NCBI GenBank assembly: GCA_017517815.1
Contig: JAFWYA010000056.1
Span: forward strand, 1-64,000
Origin: Clostridia bacterium
GTDB taxonomy: Bacteria; Bacillota_A; Clostridia; Christensenellales; Aristaeellaceae
Direction: 5' to 3'
DNA length: 64,000 nt
This document shows positions 10,351-18,934 of the stretch, piece after piece. The notes under the pieces are model-generated. The model saw nothing but the letters and a program-made list of their open reading frames with translations, was not told the origin of the DNA and made no database searches. The stretch's first letter is position 1. Every line of letters begins with the position of its first letter. The translations under genes were made by a program, and so were the position numbers.

Positions 10351-11448
10351 ATGAAACTTGGTATTGTCGGTCTTCCCAACGTAGGCAAGAGCACGCTGTT
10401 TAATGCCATCACCCGTGCCGGCGCGCAGGCTGCCAACTATCCTTTCTGTACCATCGAGCCCAACACCGGTGTTGTGCCCGTTCCCGACGCCCGTCTGGAC
10501 GTGCTGGCGCAGATGTACCAGCCCAAGAAGGTCACCCCTGCCACGGTGGAATTTGTAGACATTGCCGGTCTGGTAAAGGGCGCCAGCCGCGGCGAAGGTC
10601 TGGGCAACAAGTTCCTGTCCCATATCCGCGAGGTAGACGCCATCGTGCACGTCGTTCGCTGTTTTGAGGATGAAAATATCATCCATGTGGACGGCTCCAT
10701 CGATCCCGCTCGCGACATTGACGTCATCCAGCTGGAGCTGATCTTTGCCGACCTCGAAACCGTGGAACGCCGTGCGGCCAAGGCTATGCAGCTGTTCAAG
10801 GGCGGCGACAAGAAGCACGCCGCCGAGGCTGAACTGGCCACCCGTCTGAAGGCCCACCTGGAAGCCGGCAAGCCTGCCCGCACCTTCACCATGACCAAGG
10901 ACGAGCAGGAGATTGTGAAGGGCTGGTTCCTGCTGACGGACAAGCCTGTCATCTACGCCGCCAACATCGCCGACAGCGACATCGGCCCTGGCATGGACGA
11001 CCTGCCTTACGTCAAGGCTGTTCGCGAAATCGCCGACAGCGAAGGCTCACAGGTGTTCACCGTCAGCGCGCAGATCGAAGAGGAAATCGCCCAGATGGAC
11101 GCCGAGGAAAAGGAAGAGTTCCTCAGCGAGCTGGGTCTGGGCCAGAGCGGTCTGGACCGCCTGATCACCGCCTGCTACGACCTGCTTGGCCTGATCTCCT
11201 TCCTGACCTCCGGTTCTGACGAATGCCGTGCCTGGACCATCACCCGCGGCACCAAAGCGCCTCAGGCTGCCGGCAAGATCCATACCGACTTTGAGCGTGG
11301 CTTCATCCGTGCCGAGGTTGTGGCCTATGACGACCTGATCGCCAACGGCAACATGACCGCCTGCAAGGAAAAGGGCTTGGTGCGCAGCGAAGGCAAGGAA
11401 TATGTGATGAAGGACGGCGACATCGTCCTGTTCCGCTTCAACGTGTAA
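10351..11448 (+). CDS. ychF: Ribosome-associated ATPase YchF (OBG family)
   Basis: 365 residues, the normal family length. The N-terminus has the P-loop GLPNVGKST and switch motif DIAGLVKGA. The G4 position reads NIAD in place of the canonical NKxD, a hallmark of YchF/OLA1 that explains preference for ATP over GTP. A helical insert (about 130-200) and a C-terminal TGS domain ending in DGDIVLFRFNV follow. The family binds ribosomes and is linked to stress and redox responses; it acts in the cytoplasm. AAAGGAG lies 12 nt before the ATG. The next gene starts 12 nt after its stop, so co-transcription is likely. Confidence 0.97.
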   Translation: MKLGIVGLPNVGKSTLFNAITRAGAQAANYPFCTIEPNTGVVPVPDARLDVLAQMYQPKKVTPATVEFVDIAGLVKGASRGEGLGNKFLSHIREVDAIVHVVRCFEDENIIHVDGSIDPARDIDVIQLELIFADLETVERRAAKAMQLFKGGDKKHAAEAELATRLKAHLEAGKPARTFTMTKDEQEIVKGWFLLTDKPVIYAANIADSDIGPGMDDLPYVKAVREIADSEGSQVFTVSAQIEEEIAQMDAEEKEEFLSELGLGQSGLDRLITACYDLLGLISFLTSGSDECRAWTITRGTKAPQAAGKIHTDFERGFIRAEVVAYDDLIANGNMTACKEKGLVRSEGKEYVMKDGDIVLFRFNV

Positions 11449-11460
11449 GGAGGCATTTTC

Positions 11461-12471
11461 ATGTCCCGACTTTCTTTCTTCTTCAAGCGGCTGGTGCGCA
11501 TGGACTGGAAAGCCATGTGGCAGACAACGAAGCTTTTGAAGGAGCGCAGCGGCAAAAGCCGCGCATGGCTGCTGTGTGACATGCTTTACTGTGCTGTCAA
11601 GTACAACGCCGGTTATGTGGACTACAAAATCGCGCAGATGTACAAGCTCAACGACGCCCAGCGCAAAACGCAGATCACCCGTGGGCTCAGCAACACCATC
11701 GTACGCCGTATGAACGACAAGGCCTACTGGTACCTGTTTGACGACAAGGCCACCTTCAATGAGCTGTTCCGTGATGAAGTGGGCCGCGGCTGGATGAAGG
11801 TCAACACAGAGACCACTTTGGAAGAGTTCAAAGCCTTTCTGGCCGACTATCCCGACATCATCGCCAAGCCTCTGGAAGGCAGCAGCGGCGTAGGCATCGA
11901 ACGCTTTACCGCTGATCACTGGGCAGGCCGCGAGGAAGATTTCCTTCAGGAACTGCTCAAAAAGCAGATCGGCATCATTGAAGAGCGCGTCATTCAGCAT
12001 CCCCGCATGGCTGAAATGTGCCCTACCTCTGTTAACACCATCCGCATCGCAACGCTGCTGGGCGACAAAAAGCAGGGCATCGTATATGCCTTTCTGCGCA
12101 TCGGCAACGGCAATGTAATGGACAACGTCGACCAGGGCGGCATGGCCGCGCGCGTTGATCTGGCCAGCGGCAAGCTGCTCACCGTGGGAGCCGACAAGAA
12201 GGGCAACACCTTTACCCATCACCCCATGACCGGCACGCCCATCATTGGTTTTGAAGTTCCCTTCTTTGAAGAAGCCAAGGCCATGTGTATCGCCGCCTCG
12301 CAGAAGGTGCCACAGATGCGTTTCGTTGCCTGGGATGTGGCCATCACTGAAAAAGGCCCCGTGTTCATCGAAGGCAACAGCTTCCCCAGTCACGCCGTGC
12401 CGCAGTTCGCCGCCCATTATCCGGACGGCATCGGCATCATGCGCGAATTCCGCCAGTTTATGGACATTTAA
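11461..12471 (+). CDS. Sugar-transfer-associated ATP-grasp protein
   Basis: 336 residues. The central part (about 125-325) fits an ATP-grasp fold: IIAKPLEGSSGVGIE as the ATP-binding lysine and loop, then EERVIQHPRMAEMCPTSVNT, and a C-terminal FIEGNSFPSHA that places acidic metal ligands. The N-terminal 110 residues are basic and helical. This matches the ATPgrasp_ST group found in cell-surface polysaccharide loci, presumably ligases forming amide or ester bonds. The true substrate is unknown. A perfect AGGAGG precedes the ATG by 8 nt. It is in a probable operon with ychF, an association without an obvious functional meaning. Confidence 0.8.
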   Translation: MSRLSFFFKRLVRMDWKAMWQTTKLLKERSGKSRAWLLCDMLYCAVKYNAGYVDYKIAQMYKLNDAQRKTQITRGLSNTIVRRMNDKAYWYLFDDKATFNELFRDEVGRGWMKVNTETTLEEFKAFLADYPDIIAKPLEGSSGVGIERFTADHWAGREEDFLQELLKKQIGIIEERVIQHPRMAEMCPTSVNTIRIATLLGDKKQGIVYAFLRIGNGNVMDNVDQGGMAARVDLASGKLLTVGADKKGNTFTHHPMTGTPIIGFEVPFFEEAKAMCIAASQKVPQMRFVAWDVAITEKGPVFIEGNSFPSHAVPQFAAHYPDGIGIMREFRQFMDI

Positions 12472-12473
12472 CA

Positions 12474-12518
12474 AATCGTCCGGCAGTACGTCAAAAAACT
12501 GCCGGACGATTTCTTTTT
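12474..12518 (+). terminator. Rho-independent terminator
   Basis: AATCGTCCGGCAGT pairs with ACTGCCGGACGATT around a loop of about nine bases and is followed by TCTTTTT. It closes the ychF/ATP-grasp unit. Confidence 0.9.
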
Positions 12519-12568
12519 ACATCAAAAATGTGCTATACTGGTCACAGCTTGTTTCGGAGGTGTTTTGC

Positions 12569-13597
12569 ATGGCATTCGGCCGCGAAAAAGTCCATTTTCT
12601 TAACACTCCTACTCCATTGGAATATCTGCCGTCCCTTTCAAAAGAACTGGGAATCGAGCTGTATATCAAGCGCGATGATCTGACCAATCTCGGCTTCGGC
12701 GGCAACAAGCTGCGCAAGCTGGAATATGTGGCTGCCGCCGCGCTCAAGCAGGGCGCTACGCGGCTGCTTACCGTGGGTGCTGCCCAAAGTAACCACGGAC
12801 GTCTCACTGCGGCCGTAGCTGCAAAGCTTGGGCTGAAGTGCACGCTGGCCTATGTGGATACATACCCCGGCGAGCTTTCCTCCAGCCTGCTTATCGCCCG
12901 CATGATGGGTGCGGACGTATTCTTCCGCAAGGTCGATCCTGAACGCCCGGTTATTGAGCAGTACGAAGCGTTTGCTGCAGAACTGACGGTCATGCATGAG
13001 GCGGCCGGTGAAAAAGTATACTACACCCCCATGGGCGCAAGCGATGAACTGGGCATGCTGGGCTATTACGACTGTGCTGTTGAACTGAGTGAGCAGGCCG
13101 CTGATATGGGCATTGAAGATGCTCGCGTCGTTTGCACCTCGTCCAGTCTGGGCACCTATATGGGCCTGTTCTGCGGACTGAGAAACGAGCACTCGCCCCT
13201 GCGGCTGACCGGCATTTCCATCGTTCCCTTTGGCGAAGCCAAGGTGCAGCGACTGATGGAATATTTCCAGCAGGTCAAGGATGCTTATGGGCTGACGATG
13301 GATGCCTCGCCGGAGGATTTCGACATTGCTGACTACAGCTTCGGTGCATACAACGTACCTGCAAAGGAAGCGCGCGAGGCCATGTACCTGATGGCACAAA
13401 AGGAAGCCATCATCGTGGACCCGTGCTACACAGGCAAAACACTTGCCGGTATTATTGATCTGGTCAAAACAAAGAAAATCGCCCCCGGCGAAAAGGTCAT
13501 CATGATCCATACCGGCGGCCTGCCCGGCATTTACAGCGACAAACATCGTCCGTTGCTGGAGCAGGACCTACTGGATGGCATTCACATCATGGACTGA
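12569..13597 (+). CDS. PLP-dependent D-cysteine desulfhydrase / ACC deaminase family
   Basis: 342 residues, the full family length. The PLP lysine is in GFGGNKLRKLEY (about residues 44-55) and the substrate-binding SNHGR motif follows near 78. The C-terminus has HTGGLPG, which contacts the PLP phosphate. Members either split D-cysteine to pyruvate, sulfide and ammonia or deaminate 1-aminocyclopropane-1-carboxylate; D-cysteine desulfhydrase is the more likely activity for a Clostridia (inference). The ATG at 12569 has CGGAGG 8 nt upstream. The reading frame is open far upstream into the ATP-grasp gene, but that part is not homologous. A TATACT -10-like box lies at 12534-12539, so it probably has its own promoter. 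Confidence 0.88.
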   Translation: MAFGREKVHFLNTPTPLEYLPSLSKELGIELYIKRDDLTNLGFGGNKLRKLEYVAAAALKQGATRLLTVGAAQSNHGRLTAAVAAKLGLKCTLAYVDTYPGELSSSLLIARMMGADVFFRKVDPERPVIEQYEAFAAELTVMHEAAGEKVYYTPMGASDELGMLGYYDCAVELSEQAADMGIEDARVVCTSSSLGTYMGLFCGLRNEHSPLRLTGISIVPFGEAKVQRLMEYFQQVKDAYGLTMDASPEDFDIADYSFGAYNVPAKEAREAMYLMAQKEAIIVDPCYTGKTLAGIIDLVKTKKIAPGEKVIMIHTGGLPGIYSDKHRPLLEQDLLDGIHIMD

Positions 13598-13603
13598 ATT
13601 CAA

Positions 13604-13646
13604 AAAATCCCGGCAGTCTGCCTGAAAGACTGCCGGGTTTCTTTCT
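13604..13646. terminator. Bidirectional terminator between convergent genes
   Basis: CCCGGCAGTC/GACTGCCGGG stem (13609-13637), with A-rich sequence on the left and TTTCTTTCTT on the right. It can serve the desulfhydrase gene on the plus strand and thiT on the minus strand. Confidence 0.85.
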
Positions 13647-14299
13647 TAGCGTTTACCGGTATTCATGCGGCTCAGCGCCTTACGCACCTGCGGGAATGCC
13701 ACCACCACAAGGCAGATGGCCAGATCCACAAACACGAAGGAATTGTAGCTGAGCGAATATACCAGCGGCGACAGTCCGGAACCCTCTGCATATTCCGCAA
13801 AGAACACCACGCCGCTGAGCACATGACAGATGAAACGCGCAATGCCCACAAAGGCCACGCCGCCGATCCAGCTGACCAGCTCGCCGCACTTCTGCCTGCG
13901 GGCCAGTTCACCGGCAAGGCCGGCAAGCGCAATGCTGCCAAAAGCCAGTGGATAGTCCAGTGCAGCCTGCACGGCGCCTACGATCCACGGGTCCTGGATC
14001 ATCTGCAGGAAGCCGTAAGCGATACCTACAACCAAGCCGGGAATCGAGCCGTGATAATAGGCAAATGCGATGATCGGCAGCAGCGACGCCGGGGTGACAG
14101 AGCCGCCCTGCGGCAGCTTGAACAGGCGGATATAGCTGAGCACAAAGCTAAGCGCCATGCAGATGGCGGCGTTAGCCAGCATCTGCGGCGTCCACTTCTG
14201 CTTGTTCCGGGCGATCATCATCAGCGCTGCGCCAACTGCAATCAGTACCACAAGCAAAATCCATCCGGTCAGGGTAACGTCCTCGAATTTGAATGCCAT
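13646..14299 (-). CDS. thiT: Energy-coupled thiamine transporter ThiT
   Basis: 217 residues with six hydrophobic segments, the size of ECF S-components. ThiT features are visible: FKLPQGGSVTPASLLPI for the loop that closes over thiamine, and YHGSIPGLVVGIAYGFLQ. It captures thiamine and works with a shared ECF module (EcfA, EcfA', EcfT) that is not in this window. The ATG at 14299 is preceded by GGGAGGG. A TPP riboswitch with a terminator lies directly upstream, so the gene should be shut off when TPP is plentiful. The thiamine pyrophosphokinase gene at 20473 completes a salvage route. Confidence 0.95.
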   Translation of the reverse strand: MAFKFEDVTLTGWILLVVLIAVGAALMMIARNKQKWTPQMLANAAICMALSFVLSYIRLFKLPQGGSVTPASLLPIIAFAYYHGSIPGLVVGIAYGFLQMIQDPWIVGAVQAALDYPLAFGSIALAGLAGELARRQKCGELVSWIGGVAFVGIARFICHVLSGVVFFAEYAEGSGLSPLVYSLSYNSFVFVDLAICLVVVAFPQVRKALSRMNTGKR

Positions 14300-14354
14300 G
14301 GAGAAATCCCTCCCTTTCATCATTCGAACGCACGCACCGCGCTGTTGCCAAATA

Positions 14355-14384
14355 AAATACCGCCGTCCGTATGGACAGCGGTAT
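14355..14384 (-). terminator. Riboswitch expression-platform terminator
   Basis: On the minus strand ATACCGCTGTCC pairs with GGACGGCGGTAT around ATAC, followed by TTTATTT. It lies between the TPP aptamer and thiT, as expected for transcriptional attenuation. A second short hairpin, AACGCC/GGCGTT, sits just before it and may take part in switching. Confidence 0.85.
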
Positions 14385-14417
14385 CGCAAAACGCCAAAGG
14401 CGTTGTTTGACTTTGTT

Positions 14418-14508
14418 CGCTTCCCTACGGTAGGATTGACTACATCAGGTTCAAAGGGACAGGCCTCAGGCAGGCCATCTCAGCATTTCTGCGCCCCTAG
14501 CGGTGTGT
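14418..14508 (-). ncRNA. TPP riboswitch (THI element)
   Basis: The minus strand shows the conserved THI-box blocks in order: AGGGGCGC, GCTGAGA, CCCTTTGAACCTGAT and CGTAGGGAA. It is placed between a consensus promoter and the thiT gene with an intrinsic terminator downstream. The P3 arm is short (GGCCTGCCTGAGGCC). Confidence 0.97.
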
Positions 14509-14521
14509 TCAGTTCGGTTGT

Positions 14522-14550
14522 ATTATAAGACGCTGACAGAGCAGTGTCAA
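14522..14550 (-). promoter_or_regulatory. Promoter of the TPP riboswitch-thiT unit
   Basis: TTGACA (14545-14550) and TATAAT (14522-14527) on the minus strand with a 17-nt spacer: a full consensus sigma-A promoter starting transcription near 14515. Confidence 0.93.
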
Positions 14551-14652
14551 GACCCTGCCTGTTGTTTTTTTACAGCCGTCAACAGGAAACAATCCTGTTT
14601 CGTCGAAAACGATAAGCACATACTCCCTGTCAGCAAAAAGGAGAATACCGCC

Positions 14653-15786
14653 ATGAAGATCACCTCTTACGAAGTGTTGGGAAAGCTGCCTGATCTTTTT
14701 ACGTTTGACAACGGGCAAAAAGTCGCCTGCATCGATGACTGGGCAAAACGGCGTAAAGAGCTGATGAAAACCGTCGTCACACTGCAGTATGGACACTTTC
14801 CGCCTGAACCGGAATTTCTGGAAGTGGAACCGCTCACCCTGCCAGAAATCGTCGGCAGGATGAACATCATACGCATCCATACAGGCACACGCAGCCATCC
14901 AGTGAGCTTCACGGTTTATGCCCATATACCGGAAGGGCCGCGTCCCTGGCCTGTGGTAATCGACGGTGATCTTTGCTATGCCAGCATGCAGGACCCTGCC
15001 ATTGCTGAAAAATTCGTCCGCCGCGGCATCCTGCTGGCTGCCTTCAACCGCTGCGAACTGGCGCCCGATCTGCGTAATCCCAGCCGCACCGGCAACCTGT
15101 ATGAAACCTATTCACAGGCTGATTTCGGTGCGCTCGCCGCGTGGGCCTGGGGGTTCAGCCGCACGCTGGATGCGCTGCAAAAGATGGGATATGCGGATAT
15201 GTCCTGCGTTACATTCACCGGCCTGTCGCGCGGCGGAAAAGCCGCTTTGCTGGCGGGTGCAATGGACGAGCGCGCCACCATCGTCAACCCCGAGGGATCG
15301 GGCGCAGGCGGTACAGGCTGCTACCGCATTCATATGAAAGCCCTGCACGAGGATGGCACTGAGGCGCGCAGCGAAACGCTGCGGGACATTTACACCCGCT
15401 TCCCGGACTGGTTTGGTCCCGGAATGGCGGACTATCTCGACCGGGAGGCTGAACTCCCCTTTGATCAGCATTTCCTGAAAGCACTCATCGCACCGCGTGT
15501 GCTGTTTGATTCAGAAGCCCTCAGCGACGTATGGGCTGGCCCGATCAACACCTATCAGACCAGTCTTGCAGCACTGGAGGTGTGGAAGATGTACGGCAGG
15601 CCAGAAAATCTGCTGTGGTACTGGCGCAGCGGCGGTCATGCCCATCTGCCGGAAGACTTTGACATGCTGATCGAAGTCATTCAGCGCGAACGGTGCGGCG
15701 AAGCGCTTCAGTCCGACAAGTTCATGAAACTGCCCTTTGATCCGCCGGAAAAGATTTTTGACTTGCAGTGTCCTGAGATAAAATAA
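14653..15786 (+). CDS. CE15-like alpha/beta-hydrolase (glucuronoyl esterase family)
   Basis: 377 residues. The nucleophile motif is GLSRGGKAALLAGAMDER (about residues 195-212), closely matching the CE15 signature G-x-S-R-x-G-K. It is followed by NPEGSGAGGTGCYR and a C-terminal GGHAHLPEDF supplying the histidine. CE15 enzymes cut the ester between glucuronoxylan and lignin alcohols. No signal peptide is seen, so this one would act inside the cell on a small or imported ester. AAGGAG lies about 9 nt before the ATG. A wider alpha/beta-hydrolase assignment is safe; the CE15 assignment is likely but not certain. Confidence 0.75.
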   Translation: MKITSYEVLGKLPDLFTFDNGQKVACIDDWAKRRKELMKTVVTLQYGHFPPEPEFLEVEPLTLPEIVGRMNIIRIHTGTRSHPVSFTVYAHIPEGPRPWPVVIDGDLCYASMQDPAIAEKFVRRGILLAAFNRCELAPDLRNPSRTGNLYETYSQADFGALAAWAWGFSRTLDALQKMGYADMSCVTFTGLSRGGKAALLAGAMDERATIVNPEGSGAGGTGCYRIHMKALHEDGTEARSETLRDIYTRFPDWFGPGMADYLDREAELPFDQHFLKALIAPRVLFDSEALSDVWAGPINTYQTSLAALEVWKMYGRPENLLWYWRSGGHAHLPEDFDMLIEVIQRERCGEALQSDKFMKLPFDPPEKIFDLQCPEIK

Positions 15787-15834
15787 CCAAATCCCCCTGT
15801 CCATTCGTTCTCCAACGACAGGGGGATTGGTTAT
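15787..15834. terminator. Bidirectional terminator
   Basis: AATCCCCCTGTC pairs with GACAGGGGGATT around a 15-base loop, flanked by A/T-rich ends on both sides. It lies between the convergent esterase gene and the minus-strand membrane-protein gene. Confidence 0.8.
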
Positions 15835-16202
15835 TTCAACAGTTCGTCTGTCAGGCGCAGAATCTCCGGCGCAATGCGCTTGCGTTCTTTCTGAACCACA
15901 TGGTTATACAGTGGATAAGCGGCCGCCAGCACCAGCAGTCCGGCGAGCCCGACGGGAATGCCAACGGCAAACCATTTGCCCGTTTGGGTCATGCAGCAGC
16001 TCAAACCGGTACCGAAAAGCAGCGTACCCACTACGCCCACAATGATGGCATACATAGTGGCCTTTTGCGTCACAGAAGCATCCAGCCGTTGAATCTGCTC
16101 TATTTTGTTTTCCTCTTTGGGCAGATATTTGCTGCGGATCTCGCGGATTTTCGCCTGCTCTTTGGCAGAATAGGTATACTGAAAGGTGTTGTCATTTTCC
16201 AT
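15831..16202 (-). CDS. Small membrane protein of unknown function
   Basis: 123 residues from the ATG at 16202, which has GAGGAG upstream. The N-terminal 45 residues are charged and helical (YSAKEQAKIREIRSKYLPKE). Two membrane segments follow at about 50-70 and 78-97, then a basic tail. The charged motif is common in small Clostridia membrane proteins encoded with two-component systems, but I know no function. The start overlaps the end of the upstream gene by 11 nt, which points to translational coupling. Last gene of a four-gene operon with the sensor kinase. Confidence 0.75.
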   Translation of the reverse strand: MENDNTFQYTYSAKEQAKIREIRSKYLPKEENKIEQIQRLDASVTQKATMYAIIVGVVGTLLFGTGLSCCMTQTGKWFAVGIPVGLAGLLVLAAAYPLYNHVVQKERKRIAPEILRLTDELLK

Positions 16203-17082
16203 TGGTTTTCTCCTCTGTAAGTTGTTTGAGCTGCTTTGTGGCACCGATGATCATATACAATGCAATTCCCTGCACAAAACAAATCACGGCAACGCCCGTT
16301 GCGCCCAGCATGATTTGACGGAACATTTCTCCGCTTTCCCGTCCAAACGCAGTAAGCATGGCATTTTCAAGCGTCAGTATGGACACTGCAGCACATACAA
16401 GCGAAATATCCCTGACGGCAGAATAAGCCGGGCTGTGATATTTGCGGTAGCGTATCACATTGATGATCGCCATTGTCAGGGCTGCGAACGTATATACCGC
16501 CATGGCAATGGTCGTTATTTCATGGTGGACAAATATGCGGATACGGAACACAAAGTACAGCGTAAATACTGCCAGCGCCAGGTTCATAATCAGCAGGCAT
16601 ACGCCGCACAGGCGGTACTTGTGCCACTCAAGTTCAGCTTCCTCGCCGGGAACATGCTGGCGCGTATATCGTACCAGTATAACGCGCATCAGCGCCAGCA
16701 GCAGGTAATATCCTGCCATGGCGTAAAACCATGCCGAATGGTGCTTCAGCCCCAGGCAAAGCTGAAACAGCGCATAAATACTGTTAAATACGACCATGCC
16801 ATACAGGGAAAGGTTGACCCTCAGCTGTATATCCGTTCGATAACGCAAATAATAGCGATTTTCCGTGCGAAAACGTACGAACCATCGCACCATCTGTGGT
16901 GTGCGTACGCACACGAGCACCAATGCATAAAACGACAGTACATAAGCAACTATACTCAGCAAATCTGTCGTTTCCAGTGCTACAAAGCTATACGCCAGCA
17001 ATACAGCCGCAGTAATGCCCAGCAGCGCCGCCAGCACCGGGTGCGGAAACAGCAGATGTTTCCCCCATTTCTTCCAGTTCAT
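16192..17082 (-). CDS. Polytopic membrane protein of unknown function
   Basis: 296 residues with about eight hydrophobic segments and no recognised motif. Short basic loops lie between segments (RFRTENRYYLRYRTD), consistent with cytoplasmic positions. It overlaps the upstream histidine kinase stop by ATGA (17079-17082) and the next gene by 11 nt, so it is translated with the two-component system and may be its sensing partner or its target (inference). Confidence 0.75.
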   Translation of the reverse strand: MNWKKWGKHLLFPHPVLAALLGITAAVLLAYSFVALETTDLLSIVAYVLSFYALVLVCVRTPQMVRWFVRFRTENRYYLRYRTDIQLRVNLSLYGMVVFNSIYALFQLCLGLKHHSAWFYAMAGYYLLLALMRVILVRYTRQHVPGEEAELEWHKYRLCGVCLLIMNLALAVFTLYFVFRIRIFVHHEITTIAMAVYTFAALTMAIINVIRYRKYHSPAYSAVRDISLVCAAVSILTLENAMLTAFGRESGEMFRQIMLGATGVAVICFVQGIALYMIIGATKQLKQLTEEKTNGK

Positions 17083-18137
17083 GATATTCTCCTGATTCTT
17101 ACGATGAACGTCGTGCCTGTCCCCAGCTGACTTTCAACGCTGATCTCACCATGAACAATATCCATCACCCGCTTGACCAGTGCAAGTCCCAGCCCGTTTC
17201 CGAGCGTGGCATGCGAGGAATCGCCCTGATAAAACTTTTCAAAGATATGCGCTCCCGTTTCCGCCGACATGCCGCAGCCGGTATCCTGCACCTTTACCAC
17301 AGCATAGCGCGGCTCTGCGCTCAGCGACAGGCTGACTGTACCGCAGGACGGAGTAAATTTGAATGCGTTGGACAGCAGGTTGTTCCACACCAGCGACAGA
17401 AGCTCGCGGTCGGCATGGATCACTACATCTTCTGCGATATCTGTTTCAATTTCAATGTTTTCGCGTTCCCAAACGCCTTCATACTGCAGTAGCGCCTCGC
17501 AGAGCTGCTCGCCCAGGTCGTATTTCTCAGCATGCGGAAAAATCTGCTGGTTTTCCAGCTTATTGAGCTTCAGGATATTGGTCACCATGTCCGCAAGCCG
17601 CCGCGCGCTATCCGTCACCCCCTGCGCATATTCCACACGTTTCTCCTCCGAAAGGTTCGGCGTCTGCAAAAGCGTACCGTAGTTCTGCATCACAGCCAGC
17701 GGCGTTTTCATTTCGTGGGATACATTCGAAATGAAATCCGTCCGCAGCGTTTCCACGCCGGACAGTTCCTCCGCCATGCGGTTGAAACAGTCGATGATCT
17801 CCACAAAATGCTCGTCATTGCTGAAACGGCTGGGACGCTCCACACGCGCAGTGAAATCACCTGCGACGATCCTCTGCGCTGCATCAGCAATGCGGCGGGC
17901 AGTACGTTCCACCGTCAGCTTTCGGCGCAGCTCGTCAATCATCGTAAACAACAGGCTGAGAAGCAGCACATTGATAAAGGTGAGCTTGGCTGCTGCATTC
18001 AGGTTTTCACCCGTGAGCACAATTCCCAGTGACCCCATCAGCGAACGGGTAAAAAGCATGATGCAGCAGGTCACCAAAAAAGCCACCATCAGAAAGAAAA
18101 CCAGATAGTTGCCCAATCCCCGCCAAAAACGCTTCAT
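17079..18137 (-). CDS. Membrane sensor histidine kinase
   Basis: 352 residues. Two membrane segments (about 10-30 and 50-68) enclose a very short outer loop of some 20 residues, so sensing is probably in the membrane or through a partner. A HAMP-like region spans about 70-125. The phosphorylated histidine is H141 in SNVSHEMKTPL. The ATPase domain has the N box (NNLLSNAFKF), DTGCGMS and GLGLALVK. It overlaps the response regulator gene by ATGA (18134-18137) and the following membrane-protein gene in the same way: a tightly coupled signalling operon. Confidence 0.95.
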   Translation of the reverse strand: MKRFWRGLGNYLVFFLMVAFLVTCCIMLFTRSLMGSLGIVLTGENLNAAAKLTFINVLLLSLLFTMIDELRRKLTVERTARRIADAAQRIVAGDFTARVERPSRFSNDEHFVEIIDCFNRMAEELSGVETLRTDFISNVSHEMKTPLAVMQNYGTLLQTPNLSEEKRVEYAQGVTDSARRLADMVTNILKLNKLENQQIFPHAEKYDLGEQLCEALLQYEGVWERENIEIETDIAEDVVIHADRELLSLVWNNLLSNAFKFTPSCGTVSLSLSAEPRYAVVKVQDTGCGMSAETGAHIFEKFYQGDSSHATLGNGLGLALVKRVMDIVHGEISVESQLGTGTTFIVRIRRIS

Positions 18138-18805
18138 TTCAGCACCGCCTTATAACCCAATCCGTGGACGGTTTTGATTTCAAACGCATCACAGTCCGCC
18201 AGCTTGCTGCGCAGCTTGGTCATATAAACATCCACCGCTCTGGGTGCAGTTTCGGACTCCGCATCCCAGAATTCATCCATCAACTGCTGACGGGTGAAGG
18301 TTTTCTTGGGATAGGACAGCAGTTTGTAAAGAATGTTGAACTCGCGCACCGTCATGGGGATCTCTACGCCATTGAGTTCAGCGGTGAATTCGTCTGCATC
18401 CATCACAAAACCACCTACCTCCAGCTTGCGGCTGGCAGCGATCTTTGCCCGGCGCAGCAGTGCTCCAATGCGCAAAAACAATTCGTCCAGATCGATGGGC
18501 TTGACCATGTAATCATCCACGCCAATGCGGAAGCCGCGCTGCTTGGAGGCGATGTCATCCTTGGCTGTCATGAACAGAATAGGGATATTCTCGTTGAGCG
18601 CACGAACGTTTTTGGCAAATTCAAACCCATCCACGCCCGGCATCATAATGTCCGAAACGATCAGGTCAAACATGGTCTGGTACATCGCATCATAGGCCTG
18701 CATCGCATCCAGACAGCCCGTAGCTTCATAGCCCGAATGCTTCAGAAATGTGCATACCGTGCGGTTCAGATCCCTGTCATCCTCCACAACCAGAATTTTA
18801 AACAT
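18134..18805 (-). CDS. OmpR/PhoB-family response regulator
   Basis: 223 residues. The receiver has acidic residues VVEDD, phosphoacceptor D52 in SDIMMPGVDG and the conserved lysine in MVKPIDL. The winged-helix domain (about 125-220) has TVREFNILYKLL and a C-terminal RLVHGLGYK-like motif (KTVHGLGYKAVL). It is the first gene of the four-gene signalling operon. A perfect inverted repeat 31-45 bp upstream of its start may be an operator. Confidence 0.96.
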   Translation of the reverse strand: MFKILVVEDDRDLNRTVCTFLKHSGYEATGCLDAMQAYDAMYQTMFDLIVSDIMMPGVDGFEFAKNVRALNENIPILFMTAKDDIASKQRGFRIGVDDYMVKPIDLDELFLRIGALLRRAKIAASRKLEVGGFVMDADEFTAELNGVEIPMTVREFNILYKLLSYPKKTFTRQQLMDEFWDAESETAPRAVDVYMTKLRSKLADCDAFEIKTVHGLGYKAVLK

Positions 18806-18835
18806 GGCTGCAGTCCCTCTTTCTGACTGATATCA

Positions 18836-18850
18836 GTGGTATCATACCAC
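18836..18850. promoter_or_regulatory. Inverted repeat upstream of the response regulator
   Basis: GTGGTAT-C-ATACCAC, perfect 7-bp arms. On the minus strand it covers a TATGAT -10-like hexamer, so a protein bound here would cover the promoter. The -35 region is weak, which suits regulation by an activator or by the operon's own regulator. This is inference from position. Confidence 0.45.
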
Positions 18851-18898
18851 ACATTTGTTAAAGTTTTGTTTACACAGCGCTCTTTTGCGCTGCAAGTA

Positions 18899-18927
18899 AA
18901 AGAGCACGGAACCATTTTCCGTGCTCC
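18899..18927 (-). terminator. Rho-independent terminator
   Basis: On the minus strand GAGCACGGA pairs with TCCGTGCTC, followed by TTTTACTT. It follows the hendecad-repeat protein gene. Confidence 0.88.
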
Positions 18928-18934
18928 TGCCGTG

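Noticed and set aside
12245..12568. Upstream extension of the desulfhydrase frame
   Set aside because: The extension overlaps the end of the ATP-grasp gene and a terminator, and it has no homology. The ATG at 12569 has an ideal ribosome site.
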